This document shows, piece by piece, positions 18,225-29,904 of a stretch of DNA of 64,000 nucleotides (its first letter is position 1; every line of letters starts with the position of its first letter). Where the stretch lies: positions 378,453 to 442,452 of the forward strand of contig LSRX01000499.1 in assembly GCA_001939145.1 (NCBI GenBank). The letters run 5' to 3'. A model generated the notes under the pieces. It saw only the letters and a program-made list of their open reading frames with translations. It did no database searches and was not told where the DNA came from. The translations under genes and the position numbers were made by a program. This stretch comes from Symbiodinium microadriaticum. Its lineage: Eukaryota > Sar > Dinophyceae > Suessiales > Symbiodiniaceae.

Positions 18225-18396
18225 GGATCACCACTTTCCTGAGATTGTGTGGCTTTGGTAGGTGCCGGAGGACAAGCATGTTCCAACCAAGCCACACAGA
18301 GTAGCGCCCAGTCGCAGGATCGAATCCCATGATTGCCCCGTTCTTGCCGTTGTACTTCTGGTAGTCCTCCCTTTTCAAGGATATGATTCGCACCTT
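18225..18396 (-). CDS. exon with an NG..G / GRYxVxL SH3-like repeat
   Basis: The exon encodes VRIISLKREDYQKYNGKNG, then MGFDPATGRYSVWL and KPHNLRKV. The NGxxG, GFDxxxGRYxVxL and KPxNL pattern is a short beta-strand repeat common in dinoflagellate proteins of unknown role. Flanking frames (about 18,700-18,400) contain plausible coding sequence such as GLLACGMPECQVYQVESL but no recognised family. The gene limits are not defined. Confidence 0.5.
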
Positions 18397-18699
18397 CTTT
18401 CCTCACTCGGCGGGGCTAAAGAAGCACGATAGTGATTCAACTTGGTACACTTGACATTCTGGCATGCCGCATGCCAGGAGTCCTGTGGCAATCTTTTGCT
18501 GGAAGCCTCCCGGCGACGCTGCTTTGGAGGTTCTTTCTCCCGGGGCATCATCCTCTGCACCGTTGCGGCTCGTGTCCGCAGTCTTGCGCAGGAGCTCCTG
18601 GTGAAGGCGTCCCTGCTCCAATTGAAAAATCCCCGGACCCTGCCTTCAGGCCAAGACGGACAGTAACCTCGACAAAGCGAGGAGAGGCAACGCAAAAAC

Positions 18700-20729
18700 T
18701 TTCTCTCGCTGAGGCATTCGCCCAGCCGCTTTCTGGACCGAGGCCTTGGAGCCTTCGGTAGCGGAGCCGCTCACCCAATCGCTCCAGCTCCTCCCAGCAA
18801 GGCCCGTATATGTCCTTGCCTTCCGTCTGCGACCTCTGTTCTCATGCTCAAAGTCTGAACTCAGTACTATTTCTACTCCTAAGCGTTGCACTTGCACGGC
18901 CCGTCTTCGTCTACCGGGCACGAGCGGCTGTTGAGCCTGCCGTCACACGAGGCTGGAAGCAAGGCCAGTGTTGGTTTTTGGCTGTTTTTTCCCTCTCGCA
19001 TGTCTAAGGATCTATGCCCACAAGCGAGGATGTCTTGGTACATCATTTCAACCGATATAGATCAACTCCTGCACCAACTAGCCCTATGTTAGACCCAATG
19101 CGTGTGCAAGGAGCGTGATGATCTCTACCGCGGCTACGGTTCATGTCACGGGCCTCGGCTAAGATGACCATTTTTTCGGCTGTGCATGAATTTTCGTTGT
19201 TACTGGTGTCGCAGATGTTTGGAACACCTGGGAGCCTCAATGATCGGAAATTCCAAGACACGGAAAACCACGGTCAAGGTGAACAGTATGCTCTGCCGGA
19301 AGCGTATACCTGAGTTTTACCATGCCCGACACCTCAACAAGCAATAGCGCGACTGAATACTACAGTACCGACTGAAATTAACATTTCCGCGATGAAGTGA
19401 AGCGAAGCAACCATTCTACTACCTGCGGCCCGCGACATCACAGTTATAAGCCTACGTCACAGTTGAGAAGTTGGGCTTTTAATGGTTTGCCGCACAGCCG
19501 CACTTCGCGGATGGTCACGCATCCTAGGACTTGCAGTGCAGCCAAGGCTAGGCCGCCTTTCAAATCATGCAACAAAAAGACGTGACTGAGTTTCCATGCT
19601 ACTTCAGTCAAAACAACATTTCGCCACCCCATCAGCGACTACGCCGGTCGTCGCAATGTGGGGACTTGTTGGTGTAATAGTGAAGCTTCATGGGGCTTGA
19701 GGGCCGGAGGGCCGTCCTCCACAACAGCGCCGGTGGAGAGCCGCTCGCTGCAGGGCTGCGAGCTGAGCTCGCTTCCCTGGCGAACAAGAATGCCACCTCA
19801 GAGGTGCAGGAATCCCAAAATGTCAATCTAGATTATGCTTGTGAGGAACCAAAGTCGCCACCGCCCACGACTTCCCAGACAGGAGCTGGAGCCATGGCGC
19901 CGCTTCATGGACAGTACGCAAAAAGACTTTAACACTATCTTCGACTAGCTTGGTCGACTCGCTGGGATTCGCTGGTGTACCGCTTCGCTGTCCAGCATAA
20001 CACCATTCCTACTGTACTTTATGTTCGACTGAAGAGTCTGCTTAGTGCTTTGGCTGCAATGGATGGGCCAAGCTCCACTGATAGATCTTGAATGCAAGCA
20101 GTCGCGAGGCATGACTCATGCCCGCAGTCCCGGCTAAAGGACATTGGCATTGAGCAGACTGCACAACATCCGAAGATCCGGACTCCGCAAGCTCCACCAG
20201 TGCTACAGCATCGTTGCAGGCACTCATCAGGATCCATCAGAGCTCACACCTTGCAGGGTGACTTGTGGAACTAGACTCCCATCTAAGCAACGTGCAAACG
20301 ACCGGGACAAACGTGCAGCTAGCTTTGGCTGGCTGGCTGGTTGGCAAGGCAAGAACAAGCTAATGGAATAGGGTTTCAGCTAGAGTGTGACTCAAGGCTG
20401 CCATGGACAATCAACGAACCAAGTGACTTGGCAAAGGACATCCACTCCAGGCCTGACTCGTCACTGCTTTCCGACTCCGTGTCATCTCGTCCATCGAGAC
20501 CAGCAGTTGCTGGACTATCAGGGGCGCCTCGCAGCATTGGCAGCATCAGTTAAAACAGGTGATCGCAATGTGCTGTTTATCGTCAACCCACTGCCTTCCG
20601 AAGCCATGGAAGCGCATGCGTCTGAGCTCATCTGCTCACTCAACCGCAATAGAGTGGAAGGGGCGAGCAAGTACTTCTCGGCCTGAGATTGACATGGGCA
20701 AACAATCCCCCTCATCAGCGAGAGAACAG
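18700..20729. other. no recognised gene
   Basis: Short frames only. A 60-codon minus-strand frame near 20,042-20,227 (VALVELAESGSSDVVQSAQ) could be an exon, but no family is recognised and no splice signals were verified. Confidence 0.4.
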
Positions 20730-22060
20730 ACTGGTTCGAGCTGAGCTTCGCTATGTGATGTGACTTCAGAGGACAGGTCCAACACTGCAGTGTCTGGAAG
20801 TGGCCCAGTAGGCCCTGCGAGGCCGAGTGCATCATTGGCCATTGCCGACATTGCCGGCTCCACAGAGAACCAGGCGTGAGCCGTCTCACCCAGCCGGAAA
20901 TACTTCCGCAGGATGCCGTCCTGCAAGGCAGCGGAGAGGCGAAGAGGCTTTCGGCAACCCGACACAGCAGGGTGCTACCGGCTCCCGCAGACTCAAGTTA
21001 CTTGCTGCGAGTCACAGGAGATGCGTTGGCCAGTGCTTAACAGCCACAGAAAGGACTGTTGATCGAGACACTCACAAGGCCGGGTCCTGCTGAGAAAACA
21101 GAACGTCCAACTGCTGGACTGAGAGCCTAAGCAGTGAAAAAGAAAATCCGACAACAGTTCAACCCATCTCGGTTGGCCGGGAGCTGAAGCTCAAGGTTGC
21201 AAACACTTTGGGACGATCTGTCACTGCAATGGTGGCCAACGCCAATTCAGGACGTCCTGAATCCAGATTGCATTCCAGATGCTTTTGCCGGTCGAACTCC
21301 TGACCTGGCTGCAAAGAATCCCGAGCCACTGCAGCACCCAGCAGGGCCACGTACCTCAAGCACAAACTTGGTCCAAATCTGGACTCCATGTGGAGCCGCT
21401 TGACATGGATTGATAACACTGGGTGCACACTAACACGACACATCGATGGCACCAACTGCTCAAAGACTTATCACATCCTTCAACAATGCACGTACAGCAG
21501 ACGTCCAGTTACGCCTCATCAAACCTAAATCTTCTGGCATTCGCTGACAGACAACAGTTGCCTGTTCAAGGTCTTCGAGAGGCATTCGAGGGGTTGGTCC
21601 ATCTGTAGAACTTGCGACCCGGGCAAAAACTGGCCGTGGCCAGAGGGTCTAAGTGAGGATGCGAGGACAAGTTTAGCAGGACGACAGCTCCAAAGGTGTT
21701 CGACATTTGCAACCCGGCAACTGGACGTTGGCCGCCCTGCCCAGGCTGTCTCGAAGTGCGGTTAGTGCCACTCGGCAGCCAAGGCTATGAGCCAAGATGA
21801 CCACTGAAGAGCAGTGCTCACAGAGCAGCCGTAGCAGCGACCCAAGCAGATGAGCTGCTTCTCTTGCTTTTGCGCCTTGGATCGCTTGTGCAGTTTGCAG
21901 TTTTGTGCTTCTGACGCTTCCACCATGTCGTGTTTGCCGTTGCAAAACGACTGGGCCGCCGGCGGGCTTTGCTGTAGGAGTGTTTTCCCTTGTGCGAAGG
22001 CCAGAGAAATGCCAGCGCCGAGTGCTTGCGAAGGGTACACTGAAGTGCTCGGCACGTTTT
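20730..22060 (-). CDS. alpha/beta hydrolase, DUF900-like, at least four exons
   Basis: Four minus-strand pieces fit one family in order. About 22,040-21,985: ALAFLWPSHKGKHSYSKAR, the FxWPSxGxxxSY strand of DUF900 hydrolases. About 21,870-21,740: AAHLLGSLLRLLCEH then VVILAHSLGCRVALTAL, the nucleophile elbow with Ser in AHSLG (Ala replaces the first Gly of GxSxG). About 21,400-21,170: YVALLGAAVARDSLQPGQEF, the strand carrying the acid region. About 20,950-20,730: YFRLGETAHAW and ALGLAGPTGPLPDTAVLDLSSEV, the C-terminal part ending near a His. The reaction is unknown, probably an esterase or lipase. Exon joins were not verified base by base and the N-terminus is missing. Confidence 0.68.
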
Positions 22061-22359
22061 CACAACACGAAGGGTACCGTATCGGAACCCGTGCCTGAGC
22101 CCGCAGCGATCACTCAAAAACTTATCAGTGACTTATCAGTCACTATCGCTAGCTGGGACTGCATCGAGAAATGCATGCGTGGCGCACGAATACCACTACG
22201 TCGCGCTGCTGTAGAGGTTTTGGCAGACTTGATGGTGTCAGTCTTGCCTGTCCGTCCGAGAACGGCGGCATCCTCGGACCCGAATTGGCTTGTCAGAGAT
22301 CACTTGCTACTGCACAGTGCAGTCCACAGCGCACACAGTGCTGTCGCTTAGGGCCAACT

Positions 22360-23361
22360 TCAGCCTGGACTCAGCCAGCAACGCGACACGAACGGCAAGA
22401 AAACGTCTCGTATGGCAGGAAAGTTGACGACCGTCGTGGGCCCGTGGAGCTTCCAATGCTCCTGTTCTTGCCGGCGATCGCCACAGAAGCTGGAGGCCGA
22501 GCCATACTTGGGTTGTTGCAGCCAGGCATCTGCCGCCGCAGCTTGGAGAACATCAGGCGACACATGCATAAAGAGGTCGTGGTTGCCTCCTTAGAAATCG
22601 GGACAGCCGAACTCGTCTCTTTTCGCCGAGCGGACATTTCTGAGACCTGACTAACTGCAAGCAGGCCTGGAGAGTATCAACTTTTGGCCGTGCTACGAAG
22701 GAAGCGCTTGCATGTCTTCCCCTTGTCACAAAACGGACGACAGTCTGGCATGTAGAGGACAAACCTCGGCTGCAGATAAAGTGGTTGAGCGCAGTCAGGA
22801 AACTCAGGCTACGAGTGGAGCGAGACGGGAACACTGTAGAACATGGAAAGCATCCGATGCCTCTCGGAGAAGCGTGACATGGAGTCCAGTCGGCGACAAC
22901 TGGCGATCCACAGCGACTCGTTGGAAACTGGAGCAGGCAAAGCCTGTACCTGGCGGACTGGACAAAGCCTGTCAAGGCTGGAGCAAAGAAAAGGCCTCGT
23001 CTGCAAGCTCTGCCGCTGTTGGCGCTTGTTGCCCCATTGGGAGCTTCTTGACCGAAGCCGGCTCGGCACTTGGCGAGCATTCGCAACTTCTGCGGGAGAG
23101 CACCCATGGCGTCGGAAGCGCATAAGGCAGAACTCGCTGAGGCGCAAAATGATTGAAATGGTGTGTGCGAGACTCTGGAGCGACGACTTCCATCCCCGTC
23201 TCGCCGTCAAACTTTCCGGATGCTTTTGCATCTGCCTCCTCGCGCTGCTGCAATGTGTATTCGAAACTTCTTACCCGAGCGCCACACTCATAATGTGGAA
23301 ATGGCGGAATCAGAAAGCCTGAAGCAAGCCTTGAGCCAACTCGTCTGCGGCATCGATCCAT
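22360..23361 (-). CDS. candidate exons, unknown, upstream of the hydrolase
   Basis: Open stretches such as VSPDVLQAAAADAWLQQPK (about 22,570-22,370) and LPMGQQAPTAAELADEAFSL (about 23,060-22,990) have protein-like composition on the same strand as the hydrolase. They may be its N-terminal exons or a separate gene. No family is recognised. Confidence 0.3.
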
Positions 23362-24064
23362 GTGTCACGCTGCGAGCTGAGACGCTTTCAAGACTCGGTC
23401 ACCCGGCCAGCATCGCGAAGAAGTGGGAGCTAAAGGCATGGACTCGCCTTGCTGTATCCGGACGGCTTGACGGTGACACTAAGCGTCGCAACAGGATACT
23501 TGCAATCGCCAAGGTCTCAACCAGCCCCCAAAAACTTGAACCTAGGGAGTCACAGTAAAGCATGCTTATTAGGCTAAGATGATGCACAAACTCGCACCAG
23601 GCCATTGGCAAGCCGATTCACGAAAAAATCCAGGAGAGAGTCGTTGATGTGCTGGCCATCTTCGAGTCTTACCTGCTCCGCTGCTCAGCTCAGCGGAGCG
23701 ACTCGGTGCACGTCTCTGGTTGCTCCCCGCCCAGTCTGACATGGAGAGACTCGGCACAGGCCCTGAGCCACGAGAATACACAACCACGACTCCTGACAGA
23801 AGTCGGATGCAGCCAAGCACTCAGGGCTCTGGCCGTCCTGCTCGGACCTGCGGATCGGCCGGGCCTTTATTCAAACTACGAAGATGCCCTGATTCCAATC
23901 GCGATTACCACTGGGTGCTGGGCAATAGCAGACCAACTGGCCAGAATGCTCCGACCTAAAGTCCATGGGAACCCTGCGATGGTGACTGGACCGAAGCTTC
24001 AAGCTGACGAGTTGGAACGTCATGCGCACCGGCTGGGGAAGCACCGAACAATCAACAAGAACTG

Positions 24065-24290
24065 ATGCCCGTTTCACGCCCAAGCGCCAGACCCTTCTCC
24101 AACTCTTCCCACAGGACTTGCAGTGCCTCCCACGAGGCTTTCTGCTGTGGAGTGGCGGCATCAAAGAGAAACCCGGCCCGCAGCGATAACCTCGCCTTGC
24201 TCTGCTGCTCTGCTTCGGCTTCTGCTGCTTGGAAAACTTCCGCAGTGCCGCGGCCCTGTCCGCTCTCATCCTGGTCGCAGCTCGTCTGCT
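24065..24290 (-). CDS. candidate C-terminal exon, helical, unknown
   Basis: One frame encodes GTAEVFQAAEAEAEQQSK, then SWEALQVLWEELEKGLALG, and ends in a stop at 24,063-24,065. It is Glu/Ala/Leu-rich and likely helical. Nothing in it identifies a function. The adjacent upstream candidate at 24,455-24,646 is on the same strand. Confidence 0.4.
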
Positions 24291-24454
24291 AGCTGCTAGC
24301 CGCTAGCCCTGCCGGATGCCCTCAGCCCCCAACCTGACCGATCTCCTTCCGAAGGCTGACCACAGCTGCACAAGCAGCTTGGCTACAAGCTGTACGAACT
24401 CGACACCGCGCCTGGTCTGCTCGCATGGTAGTTTTTGAACAACCAAACCACATG

Positions 24455-24646
24455 CTACGCTGCGATCGCCTCCATTAATGCCAGGCGCTTTGCCTGTTCC
24501 ATGAGCACCTGTACGACACTCACGGTTTGGCCCTCTGTCACAGACTTTGCTTCTTCGCGATCTGCAACGCTTGAATAGAGCCCTTGAGGCCCCAGCCTCC
24601 TCAGCAGAGATGCTACAGGCCGCAACAGCTGCGACGGCAGCAGCAC
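24455..24646 (-). CDS. candidate exon, unknown
   Basis: A 63-codon frame with LLRRLGPQGLYSSVADREEA and VVQVLMEQAKRLALMEAIAA. It has an amphipathic helical pattern and no recognised family. It could belong with the downstream helical exon at 24,065-24,290. Confidence 0.35.
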   Translation of the reverse strand: MLLPSQLLRPVASLLRRLGPQGLYSSVADREEAKSVTEGQTVSVVQVLMEQAKRLALMEAIAA

Positions 24647-25380
24647 ACGATATCTGCCTTGGCAGGTCGTCGGCAGTTGTCCCTTTGCAGGTGACCGATA
24701 CCTTGTTCAGCTGTGCCGGAAACGCAGTCTCGGGCTTCGAACATCATGACATCTTACTCCGGAGCCCCATTCGCAGCCCAAAGCCGTCAACAGCTGAAGG
24801 CGACAAAACAATAAACAAACATGGCTTGTCGTTCGTCACACTCGGTCATTATTCCATAATTCGTCCAGGCGAGCCACCGGTATGATGTCTCACTTTACTA
24901 TGGTCATTTCCAAGCCCAAAAACACAGCCGTGCAACAAAAGTAGCCTTAAGAAGCAGCCCCGTGCATGTGGGCAGAGAACCAAAACGACAGGCACAGTGT
25001 TTGATTGCTGTGAAAATGTCCAGTCGCACTGTGCGGTGAAAGCTCTTCTGCCCAAAGCAAAGAAAGCCTGCAATCATGGTCAAACCGTCAAAGATGCGAC
25101 GCAGCATAATCCTATGCTCCTACGCAAGATATCCGTTGGCGGACGGCTTCTTCTTCTTCAGAGATCCGAGAAGCATCACATGCCGCGAACAGGCTGACTA
25201 AGACTCACATGGCCGTGTTACGCGGAGCTTTCAAGGCTGTGGCGGGAAAGGGGTGGGTGGCACAAAGGGGTTTAGGTTTGATTATAGCGATGAGGGGAGG
25301 CACAGGGGCCAGAGCAGAGATGCACATGGGCCAATGCTACCATGCCCGACAGAGAGACAACAAGGCCGCTCTGGGCTCTG

Positions 25381-25451
25381 CGTGTGTGTGTGTGTGTGTG
25401 CGCGTGTGTGGGTGTGTGTGCGCGTGTGCGTGGGTGTGTGTGTGTGTGTGA
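25381..25451. repeat. (GT)n microsatellite
   Basis: GT dinucleotides with GCGT interruptions. The Cys/Val frames across it are repeat artefacts. Confidence 0.95.
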
Positions 25452-25637
25452 AATAGCAAAAAAACTTGTAAAGGACAGTGGTAAAAGCCCCTCGCCTTGG
25501 CTTCTCATGAGGTTCCGACGAGGCAGTCAGAACCTGCTCCGCCGCCTTCTGCTTGCTGCCAGTCTCTTCCGACAACGCCTCACGTCTGTGAAAGGGAAGC
25601 GCATCCATACACACAGTTAGGTAGCAGGTGCTGGGGT

Positions 25638-26120
25638 TCAGACCAGGGTGCAGCACGATTGAATGTCTTGGGCGAGCTCTTTCCACAGGACTGTGCTGCC
25701 ACTGTCACCGGCATAGTTCATAAGGTTCATGATGCTGCTGAGCTGCTGCTTGGAGGGCACATGCTCAAGTGTGGCAGCAGCGCTTCGGCCCGCGTTTCTG
25801 AGATCAAGCGCAATCACGTTGGCCAGCATAGCACGCCCTAGGAAAGAAGCTTTCACAAAGTCGAAGGCAGGGTTGGTGGAGCTGTCCATTCCAGTGGAGT
25901 CGTTATCCAGCAGCAGAGCAGCACCCAGATCAAGAAAAGCGCTGGCCGCGGACAGCTTCTTGGCCACGGTATCGGCGTCACTGGTCCCCGGAACAAACGA
26001 CTTGGCAAGCCAGCCCAATAATCGCGAGAGTGAGTCGCTGGCAGTGAGCGTGCCTAGCTTGAGTAGCTGTCGAGTGAATGCCTGGCACATTTCTTCTAAA
26101 GTGCTTCGCATGGTGCTCAA
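25638..26120 (-). CDS. hypothetical protein exon, 160 codons, helical
   Basis: The longest non-repetitive frame in 19-28 kb. It begins STMRSTLEEMCQAFTRQLLK and continues with helical, Ala/Leu/Ser-rich sequence including SAASAFLDLGAALLL, ending at a stop. No signal peptide, membrane segment or known motif was seen. The length and composition support it being real coding sequence. It may be the last exon of a longer gene, with the frame at 26,190-26,530 upstream. Confidence 0.5.
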   Translation of the reverse strand: MSTMRSTLEEMCQAFTRQLLKLGTLTASDSLSRLLGWLAKSFVPGTSDADTVAKKLSAASAFLDLGAALLLDNDSTGMDSSTNPAFDFVKASFLGRAMLANVIALDLRNAGRSAAATLEHVPSKQQLSSIMNLMNYAGDSGSTVLWKELAQDIQSCCTLV

Positions 26121-26189
26121 CTCCGGCGGGTTGGGCGCGGAGACTGCGACCTCACGTCAAACTGCGCTGCAGCCACCTCTTCAGAGGAT

Positions 26190-26530
26190 TCAGACTGAAA
26201 CAAAGTGCCAGACCCCGTTGTGCAGCAAAGTCTGGTCAGAAGGATCTGTGTGCACGATGTTCTGCTCGGATTCCTGGTTTGCCCACTCTTTGCAACATTG
26301 CACTGCACTTGCTGTGCTCGCTGCTTGCAGGGCAAGCAACTTCATCTGCGAACACCCCCGTGATCGCCAACTGATTTCTAACCTTTCCCCGTCCTTGCGG
26401 CTCTTCGAAAGCTTCTGATTCGATGCACGCGGTTCGGCTTCGACTTTTTGGGCCTCCTCGTTGGACCTCAGGGCATGAGAACCCTGATCTAATGTCAAAG
26501 ACTCGTACACTTGGCGCTGTGGCACCTCTG
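26190..26530 (-). CDS. candidate exon, unknown
   Basis: A minus-strand frame containing ALRSNEEAQKVEAEPRASNQ and KLLALQAASTASAVQCCKEW, helical in character. A second frame is also open here, so the assignment is tentative. It lies directly upstream of the hypothetical exon at 25,638-26,120. Confidence 0.35.
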
Positions 26531-26829
26531 GCCGGAGGTACAGCACTACGACACCATGCCCAGGCCAGGCAACAAGGTATATGGAAGAAGGACACATGCA
26601 CAGATGGCAGGGGCCCCACTGGCGCGAGTGAGGCTTTGCTTTGGGAATCTGTGGACGAGGACTTTGCAAACTCACCTTCGCGTTCGCATGTCGAGCTATG
26701 GCCTGGTCTGTGTCAAGGCCGACAGGTCAGGAAACGTCAAAGCTCAAGGAAAGCAGCAGCAAGGGAAGACCGCCGTCCTTGCATCCATTCAATCATCCAT
26801 CCAACGATCAATCCTTGCATCTGTTCATG

Positions 26830-26916
26830 ATCCATCCATCCATCCATCCATCCATCCATCAATCCATCCATCGGTCCATCCGTCCATATCCATCTATCCA
26901 TCCATCCATCCATCAT
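26830..26916. repeat. (ATCC)n microsatellite
   Basis: CATC tetranucleotide repeats with a few substitutions near the right end. Confidence 0.95.
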
Positions 26917-27251
26917 AAGCCGTTCTATCATAGACTCTTCTACCAACAACTCTATAAGTCGATAAACCTTTACATGAAGTGTATCTATGAAGCTTTGCAC
27001 TTCTATAAATGCCTGTTTAGACCCGTGACCCTTCCAGAAATTGCTCTGGAAGCCTTTCTATAAGCCCGTCTTAAACACGTCTGCGGGTATACTGGAGGGT
27101 GCGGGCGCCTTGGGTGCAGTGTTACTTTGCTTTCGTACAGCGTTGGAAACCGAGGTTCTGGCACGGCTTTGCAGCATCACCATCACGATAACCATATAGT
27201 TGTGCACTGTCTTGGAAAAAGAAGCACAAAGCACGCTGTAAAGACCAACGT

Positions 27252-27440
27252 CTTGGGCACGCTCGCACAAGGCAGCAACGCTTGTGACAGTGTGCCTTGT
27301 GCTGTTGCAGTGTGTTGCCCAGAGCTGCGAAATGCTGAATTTCCAGTGGTTTGGGCATGCTCGCACAAGGCATGAACCCTAGTGACGGCACGTCAATGTC
27401 AAACATCCTGCTGCAGTATGTTGCGTAAAGTGGCAAAAGC
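27252..27440. repeat. two-copy tandem repeat, period about 98 bp
   Basis: CTTGGGCACGCTCGCACAAG at 27,252 recurs as TTTGGGCATGCTCGCACAAG at about 27,350. The next ~70 bases are also alignable (TGCTGTTGCAGTGTGTTG against TGCTGCAGTATGTTG). There are no coding signs. Confidence 0.6.
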
Positions 27441-27524
27441 GCTTTCCGCCTCCCCCCTTCCCCTAAAATGTCCTGAAAAGATAAGATAGCCCCCGCAAGT
27501 AACACGACGCCCTATGCGCCCGCT

Positions 27525-27640
27525 ACCTTCTATAAAGCCTCTTCCATAAATCCTTCTAAACCCCGTGCTTATGAATCCTTCCAAATCACCTTCTATGAAC
27601 ACTTCTACAGCCTCTATTAAAATAAAGTCTATTACAAGCC
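27525..27640. repeat. degenerate CTTCTATAAA-type short repeats
   Basis: CCTTCTATAAAG, TTCCATAAATCC, CCTTCTAAACC, CCTTCTATGAAC and similar words follow one another. Related words occur at 26,985-27,065. On the other strand they give a spurious FIEG-rich frame. Confidence 0.5.
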
Positions 27641-27856
27641 CCCCTTCGAAAAAAACAATTCTACCAACTCTTGAGGAGCACGGCCAAGGCCAAGATGCTA
27701 CTCCCACATGCACTGGCAGGATTCACAGACATGACTACAAGTCTTTCCCCAAGCGCGCAAGTACTTGCCTGATTCAGGAGCACGGCCAAACTGCCCCCCG
27801 GCTTCAGAGATTTCGAGGTCAAAGTCAACACAGCACCAAACGCGCAGCGCCCGTAT

Positions 27857-27895
27857 ATACACACACACACAACACACACACACACGCACACACAC
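27857..27895. repeat. (AC)n microsatellite
   Basis: AC dinucleotides with two interruptions. Confidence 0.9.
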
Positions 27896-27920
27896 CGGGT
27901 CCACCGAGAGGCTTCTTATT

Positions 27921-28140
27921 TCGAGACCAACTTGAGGCCGATGTGTTGCAATTCACGGTAGATCGCACTTAGTGGAGGATGTGGACGCCCGGCGTCCCGA
28001 GACCAAAGTGAGGCCAATGCATTGGAAAATGATGGGTCCCACTGAGCGGGATGCGCGCAGGCATCCTCTATCGAGACCGAAAGGGTCGACAGTTCGACAC
28101 CAACATGAGGCCAAGGTACAGTATTGGAAATTACAATGGA
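27921..28140. repeat. degenerate tandem repeat, three copies of about 75-97 bp
   Basis: TCGAGACCAACTTGAGGCCG (27,921), CGAGACCAAAGTGAGGCCAA (about 27,998) and TCGACACCAACATGAGGCCA (28,093) head similar blocks. Each block continues with TTGCA or TTGGAAA words and a GATCGC or GATGCGCGC end. Confidence 0.55.
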
Positions 28141-28575
28141 TCGCGCTTACCGGAGAAGCCGGACTCGCAGCGAAGAGGTTGCACCACACGCGCAGCCCCT
28201 CTTCACACGTCAACATTTTCTACGATGCGCGGCGACGCCAGCTAGCGCTGCCCGGTGCTGAAAAGATATCCAGCAAACTGTTCTCGCCCAAAACCAGGGG
28301 AGGACTCTAGGCGAAACAGGCTAGCAGTACAACTCAAAACTGCGAAAGTCCAGCAGCAGAATCAGCCACAAACTCTCACTCCAGGCACATCACGAGCGAA
28401 GGAAAGGATTGCTTCCCGGTGGTCTCAGGCATCTTCTGCGAAGCGGCACATCATTAGTCAGTCACGTGTTTCAATCTGTCCGAAGTCAACTAAGAGATAC
28501 GAAGCAACATGAAACAACCCCTCACGAAAACCCAAGGGCCAACCAATCTGCCGGGAAAGGGTGATGAGACGCCTT

Positions 28576-29359
28576 TCAATCGAACCCTGACGTCGACCAC
28601 AAGTGACAACACCCACAAAAAGACCTTGCCCACATGACAGCCTGCCTCCCGCCGCGCTCAACACGGTCTGCTCCAGTTCCAGGCGCTGGCTTCTTCCACT
28701 CCTCCTTCCTAGTAACTGTCCTCTGGTCCTTTTCAGCACGAGCCTGTCTCGGAGTGCCGCTTCTTTGGCAGTCAGCGGGCTCTGACTTTTGCTTCTTGGA
28801 GTTGATGGCCATCTCCGAATTCGAAACGGCACCACCAAGGGCCGGATCAGCCGTTTCTTGGCTGATTTCCGCAAGCCGAAGCCTCCTCCGCTTGCGGCCT
28901 GGAGATTGGCAGGGCGGGGGTACAGTAAAGACTCCTTCGCCGATGCTGGGCCCGGCCTGCACCTGCCTTCACGTCGTCCCTTGCATGAGACCGAGGCCCC
29001 TGGCAACATCACTGACAAACACGGGAGACGGGCTGCAAGCCAAAGCCTCGAAGTCTTCGTCGGCTTTCGAGGGTAGAGGCTTGGGCTCCGTTCGCCTTCG
29101 AGCTCTACCTGGGTCGGCATTGATGTGTCCGCAATCTGTGAAGCTGCAGGAGAGCATCAAGCCAAGCGAGCGCTGCAGCAAGCTTGCCATCTCGCAGCAG
29201 CAATCCAGTCGAGCGTCGTGCTTCACTATCCGTCTTCGCCGCTCTCATCGACTCCGTCAGGTCACGCATCATGTCCTGTAGTTCCATACCTTGTACCGGC
29301 ATAAGCTCTGGCAGGGCAAGTGACACGCTCTGCGCACCGCTGAGGCCCTTGACTTTCAA
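28576..29359 (-). CDS. hypothetical gene, several candidate exons
   Basis: Three frames on the minus strand look coding in turn. They are VQGMELQDMMRDLTESMRAA (about 29,300-29,170), PKPLPSKADEDFEALACSPS (about 29,090-29,030) and ISQETADPALGGAVSNSEMA, followed by Lys/Glu-rich sequence (about 28,880-28,660). The frame changes imply introns. No known family was recognised. A 220-codon frame running across the whole region is Arg-rich and probably a shadow. Confidence 0.4.
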
Positions 29360-29904
29360 GCGGCGGATGCCAGACTTGTAGCAAACAACTACCGCAAGCT
29401 ACAACTTAGTCAAAACCTTGAGGCATGAAGTGCGGCCGACCAGGCAAATGCATAGCCGGACTGCAAAAAAAGCAAGCTGCGCTTTGCATGGACAGCAGTT
29501 ACCGCCTAAAGTGCAAACATGGCTCCAGCTGCATCAGCAGTGAGACTCCCTTTTCCTGACGCTGGCACCTTCCGATGCTGGAGTCAAACCAGCACGAGGG
29601 TCAGTTGTTTGTGCTGTCCGGGCTCGCAAGCATGCTGACTGAGGTTGCACGTGGTTAACCTTCGTCTCGGAGCTCGATTACGGCGTGGAAGCGCAAGCAA
29701 ACGTGGAAAGAAAGGAGTCGTCTCAGCCTGTGGCTCTTGAAAATAGCACCCGTGCCAGACAGTACGGTAAGCGTGTAAAAGTTTACGCACTTCTTGGGAG
29801 ACAACATCTCAAGACTATGCCGAGCATCCGTAAGTTGCCGCTTTCGCGGAAGCAAGATCACGGTACACCTGGGCTTAGTCTTTGATAAGTCCAAATGAAG
29901 CTGT

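Noticed and set aside
26641..27063. Plus-strand frame rich in HPSI repeats
   Set aside because: Translation of the ATCC microsatellite.
28458..29120. 220-codon minus frame
   Set aside because: Arg-rich, crosses several better exon-like frames, and contains no motif.
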